A stretch of DNA of 64,000 nucleotides from Sipunculus nudus (GCA_026874595.1 CM049317.1:49002401-49066400), one strand, 5' to 3'; shown: positions 43,953-55,107, counted from the first letter of the stretch. Translations and numbers: made by a program. Notes: generated by a model not told the origin, from the sequence alone.

Positions 43953-44965
43953 CTGTCAGATATAATACAATATATCAAACTGAAAACAAACCATTCTTAT
44001 TATCAAGGGTGTAAACCGATAAGCATTTCACAAATATGATTTAAGAAAATAGAATTTACCTGTCCTAATGTTGAAACACATATTTCAAGTAAGTATCGAG
44101 CAGCAACCAGCAGTGCTCTTATCAGCGTTCATATTGTTAGAATCAAAATCTAATCAATGTCTTAATCCCTAGCTGAAAAAAAAGTTGGTGCAAAGATCAC
44201 GGCAGTTTGATGAAATTCGAAAATATTTCGCACCATTAAGGTAACACTCTATTACGTTCCTTAATGCGGACGCCAAAACCATTAAGCTTGCATATACCAA
44301 AATGTTGAATACCAAATGTTAAAATAATTTTGGATTTGACCATCCCTAAGGCGTAACATCCATATGAAAAAAAGAGGGAGATGGTTGCATTCAGATCGAT
44401 GCGTCATTCGGCTGAATTTGATGAAAATATTAGTTTCCTTCATACATTTATGTTGTACTTTGCAGAAAGATATAATCTTTTTTACCCACATGCCCATTTA
44501 GGCGGACTCGGCGGGTTTTTTTCTCGTACCCGACTCTATTTTACACAATGCGGACGGTTTAAAAAAAAAGCTCTTGACTTCATTACCCAAATATTATCTT
44601 TAGTATATGAATGTGAAAATACATATTAACTTTAGGGTGTAAAACCACTTGGCCTTTACAGGTTGTTTATTTAGCGTTAATAAGATTACGTGACCGTTGT
44701 TAGAGAATGCTCCTAAATAGGAGCCTTTGTAATCTGGTTGTGATTATAATCCGTGTATTCTTTTAATTTATAGCACGCACACTCAGAAAGAGTTCAAATA
44801 ATGGTGAAAAAGAATGGATATTTCATGTGAGAACTTGTGACGATAAGCCATATATATATGGTTAGTACTTGCAAAGTTGAACCTGAATTATGATTTCGTC
44901 ACAGTGCAATAAATGCAAAATTTTAGTCTCTATTTGCCAAATGATTTAACAAGCAATTTCTTTAC

Positions 44966-44985
44966 ACACACACACACACACACAC

Positions 44986-45031
<46 letters not shown>
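44966..45031. repeat. (CA)n(TA)n microsatellite
   Basis: CA units followed by a TA run. Confidence 0.95.
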
Positions 45032-45035
<4 letters not shown>

Positions 45036-45149
45036 CGACTTGTTAAAAAGATTATAAAAACAATATACATAATAAATCCTTGAACCTTTCAAATAAATTA
45101 AAATTTAACACATTTTTCCTTCTCATGTAACATCCGTATATTCGTATTT

Positions 45150-45150
<1 letters not shown>

Positions 45151-45204
<54 letters not shown>
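45151..45204. repeat. (GA)n microsatellite
   Basis: Uninterrupted GA run of about 54 bp followed by CAGGGGGGGG. Confidence 0.95.
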
Positions 45205-45210
<6 letters not shown>

Positions 45211-45561
45211 GGGGTAGGGGGCGGGGAGTGGTGAAGAACTGTTCTGTCCAAGGGGTTTCAATTGGATGCTTACCAGAACAGTCACATGTGAATTTACTCC
45301 AATGTGGCATATTGCGAATTTTGGGCACCGCTATTGTCAAACAGTTTACGAACCCTTCCAAAAACAAAGCACCCCTTTGCTGTAATTTTGCCTCCCGTGG
45401 CTCTCTCTTGAGCTCTTTATAACATTTTCAGGATCGGGCGACGGACAACCGTAAGAACATCAGGATTGCATATTTTGTTTCCATTGTTGCAGACCATACA
45501 GAGTAATTGTCATATATAAATATCTACCGTTGTTACTTATGTTTCACTTCATATTTTCCAG

Positions 45562-45810
45562 ATGGATTTTCTTAACCTTTGCCTTAACCATGACGCAGAA
45601 TCCCTGATGCACCATACGGATTTTCGCAGTGTTTTTTTGTACATCGTCCAGTCAGACACCAGATTCACAATTCAGACGCACAGTCCGACACGCACGTCGC
45701 ATGCATGGAAGACTGGCACCGACCATCAATATATAGAATTGAACTCTATGCGCATTCACTACGTTGGGCATCACCAGCTGTATTTTCCGATCTATATGTC
45801 ACAATACTGA
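45562..45810 (+). other. Open frame after a splice acceptor, unknown
   Basis: Eighty-two codons from the first base after the acceptor to a TGA, with no low complexity. It begins by chance or design with ATG and has five histidines in its second half. I recognise no family. It may be a terminal exon or a spurious frame. Confidence 0.2.
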
Positions 45811-47049
45811 TACATTTTGTTTTGTGAAATAGTGACAGTACAAAATGTTTAATACAAATTTATCATACCAGAAACACTGAAATAACAGAGTCAGACATAT
45901 ACCCACGAACGCACAAAAAGTTCGTCAAACGTTTCTCCACAAGGTTACAAGGTTAAATTTTGAAGAAATAATGTTGAGAAAAGGGTGTGGTGTTCAGAAA
46001 CTCTGTATAACAAACACCAAATACATCTTATCTGCTGGAGACCAACGTAATATGTGATAATGCTTCTGTTTTCTGTATGCATATATTTGGTTATGATTTT
46101 GTACTTTTGTATAGTTTTTAAGTGGAATTTACAAGTAAATGTTGAAAAAACCTATGTTTTCATTTCACAGGGAAGGCATTATCATCTTTATGATAAATTT
46201 ATGCCACTTTTTTTCTGTCCGTCGGCAGTTCCAGCCCTGGCACACGCAACAGTCTCAATTAGTGAGACAAATATTAACTGTAATGATTTACGAGTTTGAC
46301 CATACAGATAAATGTTCAATTATATGTCGTTAAAGAGGTCTGCTATCGTTAATTCCACATTTTAACGCCTTTGAAAGTTACCCTTTATACATGCCGTTGT
46401 TTCGTTATGTTTTAGAAAAATAGAGGATGTGCCCTCAAAGCGGCATTATAGAAATTGTAATGTCTCTGACAATTAGGTTTTATATATATATATATATTTT
46501 TCACCACGAATTACAAACGCTGTATCTTTACTTAAAATGGGAAAGATACTTCCCCTCAGCTGACAGATATAAATGAAACACCGCCTACACGTTTCACAGG
46601 GAGCAGGTAGGCAAAGGAAACAATCCAGTGTCTTAATCTTAGTTTTCTCTCAAGATTCCTGAAGTATTACTGCAAGACACGTCTGCCGGCCCAAGTATCC
46701 TGTAACATCAGGTGTTTGTACGTAGAAACATATCATATGTTATCATGGATGCATTAACCGATAAAACCGTAACGCTCTGGAAAAATTTGATTCTTTAAAT
46801 TAATAAAGGTAAACTGATTAAAGAACCATAATTGTGGGGAAACCTTTCATCGAAGGCACATAAAACTCAAGAATAAGAAAATTATTAGTTTGAGTGTAAT
46901 TATCGCAGAATATTTAAACCGAAAAATTAAAACTTAAATAATTTTTCATTTTAAGAAAATGACAAAATGGTTTAAAAGTGGGGTATACATAATGTCATTA
47001 CGAGAGAAATTTTCCCAATCATCGAATTAACTAACAATGACAAATAAAT

Positions 47050-47240
47050 TTATCCATTCCAGTAAGGTTTTGGTATCATGCTGACCATATAACGGTTTCA
47101 CAGGTTGGAACGTGTCATAACTTCCGCGTCAGGGAGCTCCTGGCTAAATCTATGCTGTTCCTTTCCATAAAGATCATTAGAACCTTTCGCTTTTCACGGA
47201 CAAGCTCGCCAGGCAGAGGCAATCCTTTACCCCTACAATA
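47050..47240 (-). pseudogene. Possible paired-type helix-turn-helix relic
   Basis: Minus-strand frame reads G-L-P-L-P, then R-K-V-L-M-I, I-D-L-A-R-S-S-L and, after a stop, Y-Q-N-L-T-G. The order G.PLP, D-[IL]-[SA]-R..L and Y...TG recalls the paired domain of PAX proteins or of some Tc1-like transposases. Spacing is about ten residues too long and two stops interrupt it, so the call is weak. Confidence 0.2.
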
Positions 47241-47407
47241 CTTCTATGCATCCGCATATATCACCTTTTTCATGTATTCTGGTGCTGTTTAACATAAGTC
47301 ATTCAGTGTTGAGTCCTATACCCCCTGTATTTCTGCCGGTAATTCCCATTTTATAAAGATGTAGGCAAATTTTACATTTGTTTCACAAATAAATACTATA
47401 TAACAGG

Positions 47408-47442
<35 letters not shown>

Positions 47443-47448
47443 ATTATT
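47408..47448. repeat. (ATT)n microsatellite
   Basis: ATT trinucleotide run with a small interruption at its right end. Confidence 0.95.
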
Positions 47449-47959
47449 AATACATCACCTTACACAGACATAATACAATAATGATTATAGCACATATGAC
47501 ATTTATCAAGAATACATAAGACCTAAATTAAAAACACTAACAACCATGAAACAATAACATTATACATTTACAAAAAATAATGATGTTTATATATGGAGAT
47601 AAATTTTAGGAAACTAATTGTATATTTCGGGAGATGAAAATACATCTAAAATGGTTACGTTACGAGTTACAAGTAAACTCGTCTACGTAGAAAATCGTTG
47701 AGCATAGCATGAGAGTGATCTCTGAATATAATGACTAAATATCATTATATCATTATATCATTAAATAAAAATATGTCGTATTAGTAGAATATGATTTTTG
47801 TATTAAGTACATCGAAGTCAATTTAAATTACATGATTCGTGTTTTCTACAAAAAGTGGTTTCCACTTTTTATCACTTGACTGTCAAATCTACCAGTACTA
47901 AAAAATTATCGTAGTTACGGGAAACGAACCTGCTTGTATTAAATTATATTTACTTTATC

Positions 47960-47962
<3 letters not shown>

Positions 47963-48020
<58 letters not shown>

Positions 48021-48042
48021 TATATATATATATATATTTATA
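47963..48042. repeat. (TA)n microsatellite
   Basis: TA run with a CACACA interruption. Confidence 0.95.
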
Positions 48043-48691
48043 TTAAATACCATATTTGTTATATCCATAATTTTGACATGCGATCTGTGAAATCCGGGTT
48101 TTAGTGTGCGAGGAAAATGGCAACCATCATGAGGGGTTTTGAGAAATTGGGAGACATAAACCTGTTAGGATTCGATACGGAGGCGAGAACAGCGTCAAGG
48201 CGAGAAATTATCTGCATGGATTATATGCATGTAAGCAAGATAACGTGCTTCGGCAATGTTTAGAGGAAAGTAACTATTTTAGGACGACGTCCTAATCCTC
48301 ACATTATAGTAGGATAAAACGCTACATTATTTTTTTTTATTTTATTACGAACAGGTTAACTATAAAGTGCGAAAAAATGAAATTAAACGCAAAATACACT
48401 CTATACACAAAGACATAATTAGTGTTATAATAAAGTTCTTTATTTTAATGAAAATATAACTTCCTACTCTCGTTGAGGGAAATTGTTTATATCGTTACAG
48501 GATTAGTTAGTATTTACAATCAGTAATTATATTATGATTTTTATCGTATTTGCCGTGGAAGAGTGTAAATGTCTACAGGACGAATCGTCGCTGTGTTTTG
48601 AGGTTGGAGGTTTCATATCTCTTCTTCACAGAGCCTTACGTTTCCAATACCCTCTTTGGTGTCTGTAACTTAGACAGGATTTGCCGGAATG

Positions 48692-48802
48692 GGACGGATC
48701 AGGGAACTCTGTAAGCCCCTTGTTGGCCACTCTTTTACAAAAAGCTACAAGCACTGGATCGGAGTCGGGAATAAGCTCTTGATCGGAACCGAAAACGTGG
48801 GA
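48692..48802 (+). pseudogene. Degenerate CTLD first-half exon
   Basis: After an acceptor-like TAACTTAGACAG, the frame gives a cysteine (R-E-L-C-K-P), S-Y-K-H-W-I-G-V and then I-G-T-E-N-V-G, and reaches GGGAG|GTGATA in phase 1. H-W-I-G is the CTLD core strand, and a phase 1 donor after it is what the other lectin exons in this window have. Upstream sequence (48560-48690) looks like the rest of the domain in other frames, so a frameshift is likely. Confidence 0.4.
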
Positions 48803-49479
48803 GGTGATAATATCAATATCGCAATTAATACGTAGTCAGTTGTCCATATAAAAATACCTTAAAATATATAAACTCTAAGTCCTGATTTGAATAATTCGAG
48901 TTGATCTTTGATAATTGATAAATGTCTCTGCATCGCCATCTTGTGGTTTTGTTGTTTATAGAAACTGTCTGTTTAGATACATCGTTTTGCAACACCCACG
49001 GAACTCATGAATCTGGTATGGTGTTCATACCAAGTAACATCAGTATGATAACGCTGACATTCAGCTCCATCTAGGAAGTTACATGTTTACTAAATGAACA
49101 TTATTTGGTGCTGACATCTAGTGAACGCATTTGCTACTTTTAAGATAACGCTATCAAAGGAACATTATTTATTTAGACCCCTCCTCCTGCGATTTGTAAT
49201 GTGTGACTTTCCTATGTTTCTTTTTGTGCAAATCCTGGAAAGGATTTCTTTTTTTTTTGGCTTGTCTGCTCCAGATCTCTTACAGAGCTGATTTTCTGAC
49301 TTAGAGTCACAGAAATTCTTTCAGCTTCAACAAATACACATCATAATTGTTTTATTAACCTTGTTTAATTTTTTTTTCAAAGTTAAGCAGAGATAGTGAA
49401 TATAATACCTTTCACATAAAATATGTTCAGTCATACAACGATTTTGATGTTTAAGACCTAGATGAGAGTATTTCATTAA

Positions 49480-49504
49480 TATATATATATATATAATGTA
49501 TATA

Positions 49505-49549
<45 letters not shown>
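49480..49549. repeat. (TA)n microsatellite
   Basis: TA run with two interruptions. Confidence 0.95.
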
Positions 49550-49552
<3 letters not shown>

Positions 49553-49856
49553 TCTGTTGTCTTTATGTGCTCTTACATAGTATCAAGTAATTGTAATAAA
49601 TCTCACAGTTAAGTAGTGGCAATGCTGTATTATGTTACAATCGTGCAGCTGAGGAAATATTAGTGTTTGCTGTGGTGTTTATTCTCCTTAAAGGTTTATC
49701 TTTGGGCTGCGAAAATGAGCCCGTGTACCAGGAAAATCAAAATATTGGGTTCACTTACAATAATAGGAAATTGAAAGTAGACCTGCCACGTTTACTCGAT
49801 TAATTTCTGTAAACGTATACAGAATGTCAGATCCGTTTCCACGAAAGGCAATGATG

Positions 49857-49948
49857 CACTCTGTCTGTCGGCCTAAAATTACCGCCAAGCCTTGCAGTTA
49901 TACACTCTGCCTGTCTGCTCAAAATTACCACCAAGCCTGGCGGTGAAA
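49857..49948. repeat. 46-bp direct repeat, two copies
   Basis: CACTCTGYCTGTC..CYCAAAATTACCRCCAAGCC starts at 49857 and again at 49903. Confidence 0.8.
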
Positions 49949-49949
49949 A

Positions 49950-51026
49950 AAATAATAATCGTTGTTGAGGGAGCACAAGGTAAACATGAATTTGTTATAT
50001 TTATATTTAACACTTATTTTAATTTAATTTTCTGATAAAAAAATGATATTTAACGCGATTGTTAACTCAGTATGTTACAGCCGAGCTAGGGCCTCAGTGT
50101 CTGCTTGATTGACATATATCATTAGAACGACATGGTTACGTTGAAAAATAATCATCCCAGGATATAAATTTATATTACTATGTTACTGTCTAGTATATAC
50201 AAGAAAAAAGGATGCTGATTCCAATAATATCTGAAGCTTTCGTATCGGTTATTATTATTATTAATCAAAACCACACAGTCTGAGTGGCGCGGAAACCGCA
50301 AGGTGTCACTATATAAAGTGAACTTGAAAACATCTTCGGTAATATTCTAATATCGATATATCAGCAAATATTTAACAGAGGTGCGGAAACCAATCGCTTC
50401 TTCAGGTGGACTTACGTGGGAAAATAATAGAGGGTTTCTACAATTATAAACATTAAAGGATTTTCATGACTTGCGAGAACACGTCATTTTAAGAGTTACC
50501 ATCGTCTAAACGTTTCATTTTTTTCCGTTTGTGTAATCGTTTTCATTTTCGTGTAAACGTGGCAGGCTTGATTGGAAGTCCTCACAGTCATCGTGGTAAT
50601 TTATCAATTATCACCCGTCAAAAATAAGTGGAGGTTGGTTAAACAATCATTTGAAATTATCACGCTGTCTATGTTTGTCTAAAGTGTCGATTATCATGCA
50701 CACATCTCATGACATGTCAATCATGACGTGAGACCACTAAGCAGCAATTATAGGGCATTTTATATATATTTATGGGTGGGTTGTTTATGTGAGTGTACAG
50801 TGTATTTCCGTGTACAAGGAAGTGCAGGCTACCAATTGAAACATAAACAGCTGATATATATGACCCGACATTATCTTTGTTTTATCATGACTCATATCAA
50901 CAATGCATAGAGACGATGGATGCCTAGAAGATATTAACGACAACAGTAGTACATTGTAAAGTCAATCTTTTCCAGTTAACCCGGATGAACTACACATAAG
51001 AGACTTTCAACAGAAACGTTTGAAAC
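49950..51026. other. Non-coding flank upstream of the third receptor locus
   Basis: No coding feature was recognised. The interval presumably contains the promoter of the locus starting at 51027. Confidence 0.45.
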
Positions 51027-51135
51027 ATGTTTCGTTTCATATGTATCGCGTCCTTATCGCTAACTGTTAAAGTGTTAACAACGAACAAGACCATTACTTT
51101 GCTGCCAGAAAAGAATGGAACCGCCGATACATACG
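51027..51135 (+). CDS. Third receptor, exon 1: signal peptide
   Basis: ATG at 51027 opens M-F-R-F-I-C-I-A-S-L-S-L-T-V-K-V, hydrophobic enough for a signal peptide, then polar residues to TACG|GTAGGA in phase 1. Confidence 0.65.
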
Positions 51136-51295
51136 GTAGGACGATGCAACTCTTTTTTTCATTACGTATTAGTCAAGTCACAAATATTTATGGGTTACAT
51201 CTTTGGTTGATATGGTGTAGGGTATAAGAAAATGAATGACAAGCAAGTTAACCTTGCGAATGCCTGAAGTAATAAAGATTCACACAGTAAATGCG

Positions 51296-51296
<1 letters not shown>

Positions 51297-51358
<62 letters not shown>
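51297..51358. repeat. (TA)n microsatellite
   Basis: TA run in the first intron of the third receptor. Confidence 0.95.
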
Positions 51359-51363
<5 letters not shown>

Positions 51364-51537
51364 GAATAACCCTACGTTGTAAAGTGCTCTATGGCCTACA
51401 GACTAGGCCAGAGCGGTATAACTCGTCTCGGCTTTTTAAACGCTGTTAGCTTCCTTCTAACCACATTCACCTGATGAATCGCATCCCGTGAAACAGACTG
51501 TTGGGAATTTACAGTGTTGTTTTTCTTTCAGAGTTAA

Positions 51538-51546
51538 ATATATATA

Positions 51547-51581
<35 letters not shown>
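51538..51581. repeat. (TA)n microsatellite
   Basis: TA run with one interruption, also in the first intron. Confidence 0.95.
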
Positions 51582-51582
<1 letters not shown>

Positions 51583-51676
51583 TCTTCCCTATAAAAAAGT
51601 ACCTACAATTTCATTATTATTGAGTTTATATATAATTATTCATAAGTATATAACATTTCCGAACATAATACGACAG

Positions 51677-51892
51677 GAATCAGTGGACTACCCAGACTGA
51701 ACTGGCAGGAGGCCATGCAGCACTGTAAAGGCATAGGTAAAAATGTACCTAGCATTATAGGGTTTGAGGAGGAGATCACCCTTATCTCAAGAATGAACCA
51801 ATTAGGAGTTACCAGTATATGGCTGGGAATATTTCTCAAGGATTTGCTGGAATGGACATGGATAGGTGAAACGGGAGAAGCCAAGGGTCCAG
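51677..51892 (+). CDS. Third receptor, exon 2: CTLD1 first half
   Basis: Acceptor ATACGACAG, donor GGTCCAG|GTAAGG, 216 bp, phase 1 at both ends and fully open. L-N-W-Q-E-A-M-Q-H-C-K is the first conserved helix, followed by I-I-G-F-E-E-E-I, S-I-W-L-G-I and E-W-T-W-I-G, all standard CTLD positions. Confidence 0.82.
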
Positions 51893-52079
51893 GTAAGGTA
51901 TTACAAAAAAAGAACAATGATCAGAGATTTTAACAGTGGAAACTAGGTTGAAGAGCAAAGTGACCCTTCAATGTGATGTTTTTACAGTTCAGTTGTAAAT
52001 GTCAAGTTGCTTTTGATTATAAGTTTGACTATATATTATATAATGCAAATGCCTAATATTTTATATTGCTCTGTCGCAG

Positions 52080-52189
52080 TCAACCGTAACTCAATCCTTC
52101 GGTTAGGCAACGGTGCGCAGTGCTGCTCCATTCGGAAAAATGGTCTCTATAACACGCCATGCTCCAGTGAAGTCGATGGATATATTTAA
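52080..52189 (+). CDS. Third receptor, CTLD1 second half ending in a stop
   Basis: Acceptor TGCTCTGTCGCAG, phase 1. Cysteines in A-Q-C-C-S-I and N-T-P-C-S-S, then V-D-G-Y-I-stop. CTLDs normally read Y-I-C here, so the stop removes the final disulphide cysteine. No GT donor follows. Confidence 0.65.
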
Positions 52190-52578
52190 CTCTTTTCATA
52201 GCATGGTGTAATCAATTTATGGTTCTAGACAAATAAGGAACTAGAGATATGGACATTAGCCTGATAAGGTCAAAATCAAGTTCAGAAGTCATTATAAACA
52301 ATATATTCAGGGCTGTCACCTTAACTGCTCGTATAGTTATACGTGGTAGTGAAGAGGATTCACTTGTCACAGAAGACGTTAAAATATTTTAAACCTCATT
52401 AAGTATTAATTGTTGAGGATCTGCATTAGGAACGAAATTGAAATAAATTGTTTCATAATATTTTTTTTTCTTCTAAATATCATTGAATTTATATTCATTA
52501 GATTATTCCCATATTTTGCATTGATCATTTAAGCCTAATGGCATGTATGATGAAAACTTAATATTATATAATCTACAG

Positions 52579-52803
52579 AATGTAATGACTGCAAGGGGCA
52601 TGATTGTGCTGAGGTAGAAGGTCGATGTTATAATCTCAAATGTCACAACCATACTGACTGGTACTCGGCCTTCATGAAGTGTAGAGGTTAGAGGTCAGGC
52701 TTAGCCACTGAGATTGATGGAGTCAGTTTTCCGTCCAGGTGCTCAGATAAAGACCTGTGGGTGGGGTGTTTAAAGGACCAATGGCTAACGGCGGGGGATA
52801 AAG
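52579..52803 (+). pseudogene. Third receptor, CTLD2 first half with in-frame TAG
   Basis: Acceptor TAATCTACAG, donor GATAAAG|GTAATA, 225 bp, phase 1 at both ends. An N-terminal cysteine cluster, D-W-Y-S-A-F-M-K-C, L-A-T-E-I-D and L-W-V-G-C-L follow the CTLD pattern. TAG at 52689-52691 sits in a local TAGAGGT tandem duplication (52682-52695). Confidence 0.75.
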
Positions 52804-53159
52804 GTAATATGACTTCTCTGATAAAAACTACAAAACTTAAAGATGTTTTTAAATTTATTTTTAAAATGCTTCTTGGTCTTGTAAAGCTCATACATACTGC
52901 CGATGATATTTTGGCCTCTTGATCCGTTATATTACCGATATATGTTAAAAAATAAAATGTCGTTTGATAAAAGCATTTCTGTTGCATTTCCTAAAATGAA
53001 TAAGCAATCTGGAATATACTATACTATACTATATACAATTAATATATGTATTATATACATATTCTTCCTACCTTTTGACATTAATAAATAATGAGACCAT
53101 TTTCTTGTATGCCGTATCTGCTGAAACATCATGCATCATACACGAGTTGTTCTCGTCAG

Positions 53160-53321
53160 GCTCCGTTGTTTTACGCTTCAACTGGCGACCGGGTGAGAGA
53201 GACGACTCAAAGAGGTGCGCCGTAATAAAAACAGACAGTAGTACGCCGAGCTGGGAAACGGTCGACTGTGACTCGAAACACACAGTCCTGTGGGTGAATC
53301 ATTTCAATGAAATTGCTGAAG
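53160..53321 (+). CDS. Third receptor, CTLD2 second half
   Basis: Acceptor TTGTTCTCGTCAG, donor GCTGAAG|GTTATG, 162 bp, phase 1 at both ends and open. F-N-W-R-P-G-E-R-D, K-R-C-A-V-I-K-T, S-W-E-T-V-D-C-D and T-V-L-W-V align with the second half of the receptor CTLDs. Confidence 0.75.
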
Positions 53322-53534
53322 GTTATGACATAATTCATGAATGAATTAAATTTCATACACGAAGCCATGCATCACAAAGATAACTTGTGAAGCTTTTGGA
53401 CATATACACCTTTCATGAAACATTGAATGTCTATAAATTATGTTTTAATCGATACACCTCAGTTAAATTGAGGAAACGGGCAAAATTTTAAAAAAATATA
53501 TATATAATTCTGGAAAATGTCATCTTACATACAG

Positions 53535-53661
53535 GTACCCGTGTTGATAACGATGTTTTCTATCCATGGGTGATCATCGTGATTGTGATTGTTGTTGCTG
53601 TAGTGATGGTTGTGGTTGTAAGGATCTTCTTGGGCATTTGGCGAAAAAACCGGACCGACAA
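53535..53661 (+). CDS. Third receptor, transmembrane exon
   Basis: Acceptor CATCTTACATACAG, donor GACAA|GTAAGA, phase 1 in and phase 2 out as in the intact gene. The helix P-W-V-I-I-V-I-V-I-V-V-A-V-V-M-V-V-V-V is followed by W-R-K-N-R, a cytosolic basic patch. The donor is a normal GT here, unlike the GC donor of the intact paralogue. Confidence 0.75.
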
Positions 53662-54031
53662 GTAAGAGTGGTTTAAAGTTTTGACCCCTCGACACAATAA
53701 TATTCAAAAGGAATGCAGAAAATAACCTTAAATTATTCCTATGAGGCTAGCCAATTCATGTTTAGTGGTCAAGAAACACAATATTTTTTAATTCTCATAA
53801 ATCAATCTGTCTCCATATGTAGAGTCCTTCTTCATGTATTTTCTTCTAAGTATCGATTCGCGCTTATATTTATTTAAATGTAAATGTACTCTAATAAAAA
53901 TATACAATGAATAATAAAAACTCTTTAAAACACATGGTCAGTAACCAGGGAACAAAATGTATTTCGCAAGCTATATAAACCATTAGCAGTATAAATTAAA
54001 GAAATATACATATAAATGTATATTTTTCACA

Positions 54032-54033
<2 letters not shown>

Positions 54034-54076
<43 letters not shown>
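54034..54076. repeat. (TA)n microsatellite at the Gypsy insertion point
   Basis: TA run that ends where the LTR begins (TATATA|TGTAGC). The other half of the target site lies beyond the window. Confidence 0.95.
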
Positions 54077-54080
<4 letters not shown>

Positions 54081-55093
54081 GCAGTATTTGTCACATCAGT
54101 GGCAGAATGGAAAATACTGGGGTCGTGGGGGCGCACACACACAGACGTCTGACCTCATCCAAGGCACAACACAGCGTGCTTTACAGTTTTTACTGTGCTG
54201 GAATGAGAGACAAGAAATATACAAAAACTGAACTCTCCAGTTCAACGGTTGTCTGCCAAGTCATATTTACAATTTAAAATGCACAGGATCAGACCTGCTG
54301 ACTTACAAAATAATACATAATTACGAAATATGCCTCAGTTACAGAATGTACAGTATTTACAGCGACACCTCGCCATCATAATACACTGCGCTGGCAAGTA
54401 TATGAAAATTGTCAGTGATCAGGCTACCTTTCTGACCAAACTTAGCAAAATATTACTACAGCAAGATTACTACAGCAAATAATACGTCTATGATATCGTT
54501 ATTACCAGGAAAAATAGAACTACGGAGTGATGCAAGATTACTACAACAAATAATACATCTACAACATCGTTATCATGACTTTGAAAATAGAATAACGTTC
54601 TGGGTTGTGTTTACATTAACACAATAATTAAATCAGGAAATACACTGATAATGACATACCTGGAATGAGAGACAAGAAATATACAAAAACTGAACTCTCC
54701 AGTTCAACGGTTGTCTGCCAAGTGACGCTAGACGGAAACTTGGCGGCAAAACCAGGTACATAATTAACATGTCAATGGACAATATTACGAAACCACGGAG
54801 CAAATTAAATCAATGTTGAACAAAAACGTGTAAGTACTGGATACGTTTCCGATATTGCATATAACGCTTATTATGTCACCTTTTATGTACGTATGCCTTG
54901 TTACTGCATGAAAAACATAAAATGACGGATATTAATTAACAGGTCAAAGGTGACAACCCAGGTGCTATGCTCCGAGAAGGATTACAAGTTGGCGCGCTCC
55001 TCTCTGACCGATACAGACACAGGGTGCACACAATGTATGCATATCACATCAAATATGAAACAAACTAAACTAACGGCAGTGCACCCGGTCACA
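54077..55093 (-). repeat. Gypsy 3' LTR, 1017 bp
   Basis: Bounded by TGTAGCAG on the left and GGTCACA on the right, giving TG...CA ends. The right boundary is set by the adjacent polypyrimidine run (polypurine on the element strand). Contains a 64-bp internal direct repeat at 54198-54261 and 54660-54723. Confidence 0.88.
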
Positions 55094-55107
55094 TTTTCCC
55101 CCCTCCT
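55094..55107 (-). other. Polypurine tract
   Basis: TTTTCCCCCCTCCT on the plus strand is an uninterrupted purine run on the element strand, immediately before the 3' LTR, where plus-strand DNA synthesis is primed. Confidence 0.85.

Larger units (their letters stand above)
43953..47040. other. Mostly non-coding stretch
   Basis: Contains (CA)n(TA)n at 44966-45031 and (GA)n at 45151-45204 followed by a G-rich run. An open frame at 45562-45810 follows a good acceptor (CATATTTTCCAG) and ends in a stop, but no domain was recognised and no adjoining exon found. Confidence 0.4.
51027..53661 (+). pseudogene. Third two-CTLD membrane receptor locus, broken by two in-frame stops
   Basis: Segments in order: signal peptide 51027-51135, CTLD1 first half 51677-51892, CTLD1 second half 52080-52189, CTLD2 first half 52579-52803, CTLD2 second half 53160-53321 and membrane exon 53535-53661. 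All junctions use AG acceptors, GT donors and phase 1, except the membrane exon, which leaves in phase 2 as in the intact gene. CTLD1 second half ends in TAA at 52187-52189, where the last domain cysteine should be, and has no donor. CTLD2 first half has TAG at 52689-52691. No tail exon is seen before the Gypsy LTR at 54077. A truncated secreted single-CTLD product (signal plus CTLD1) remains possible, so pseudogene status is inferred. Confidence 0.72.
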
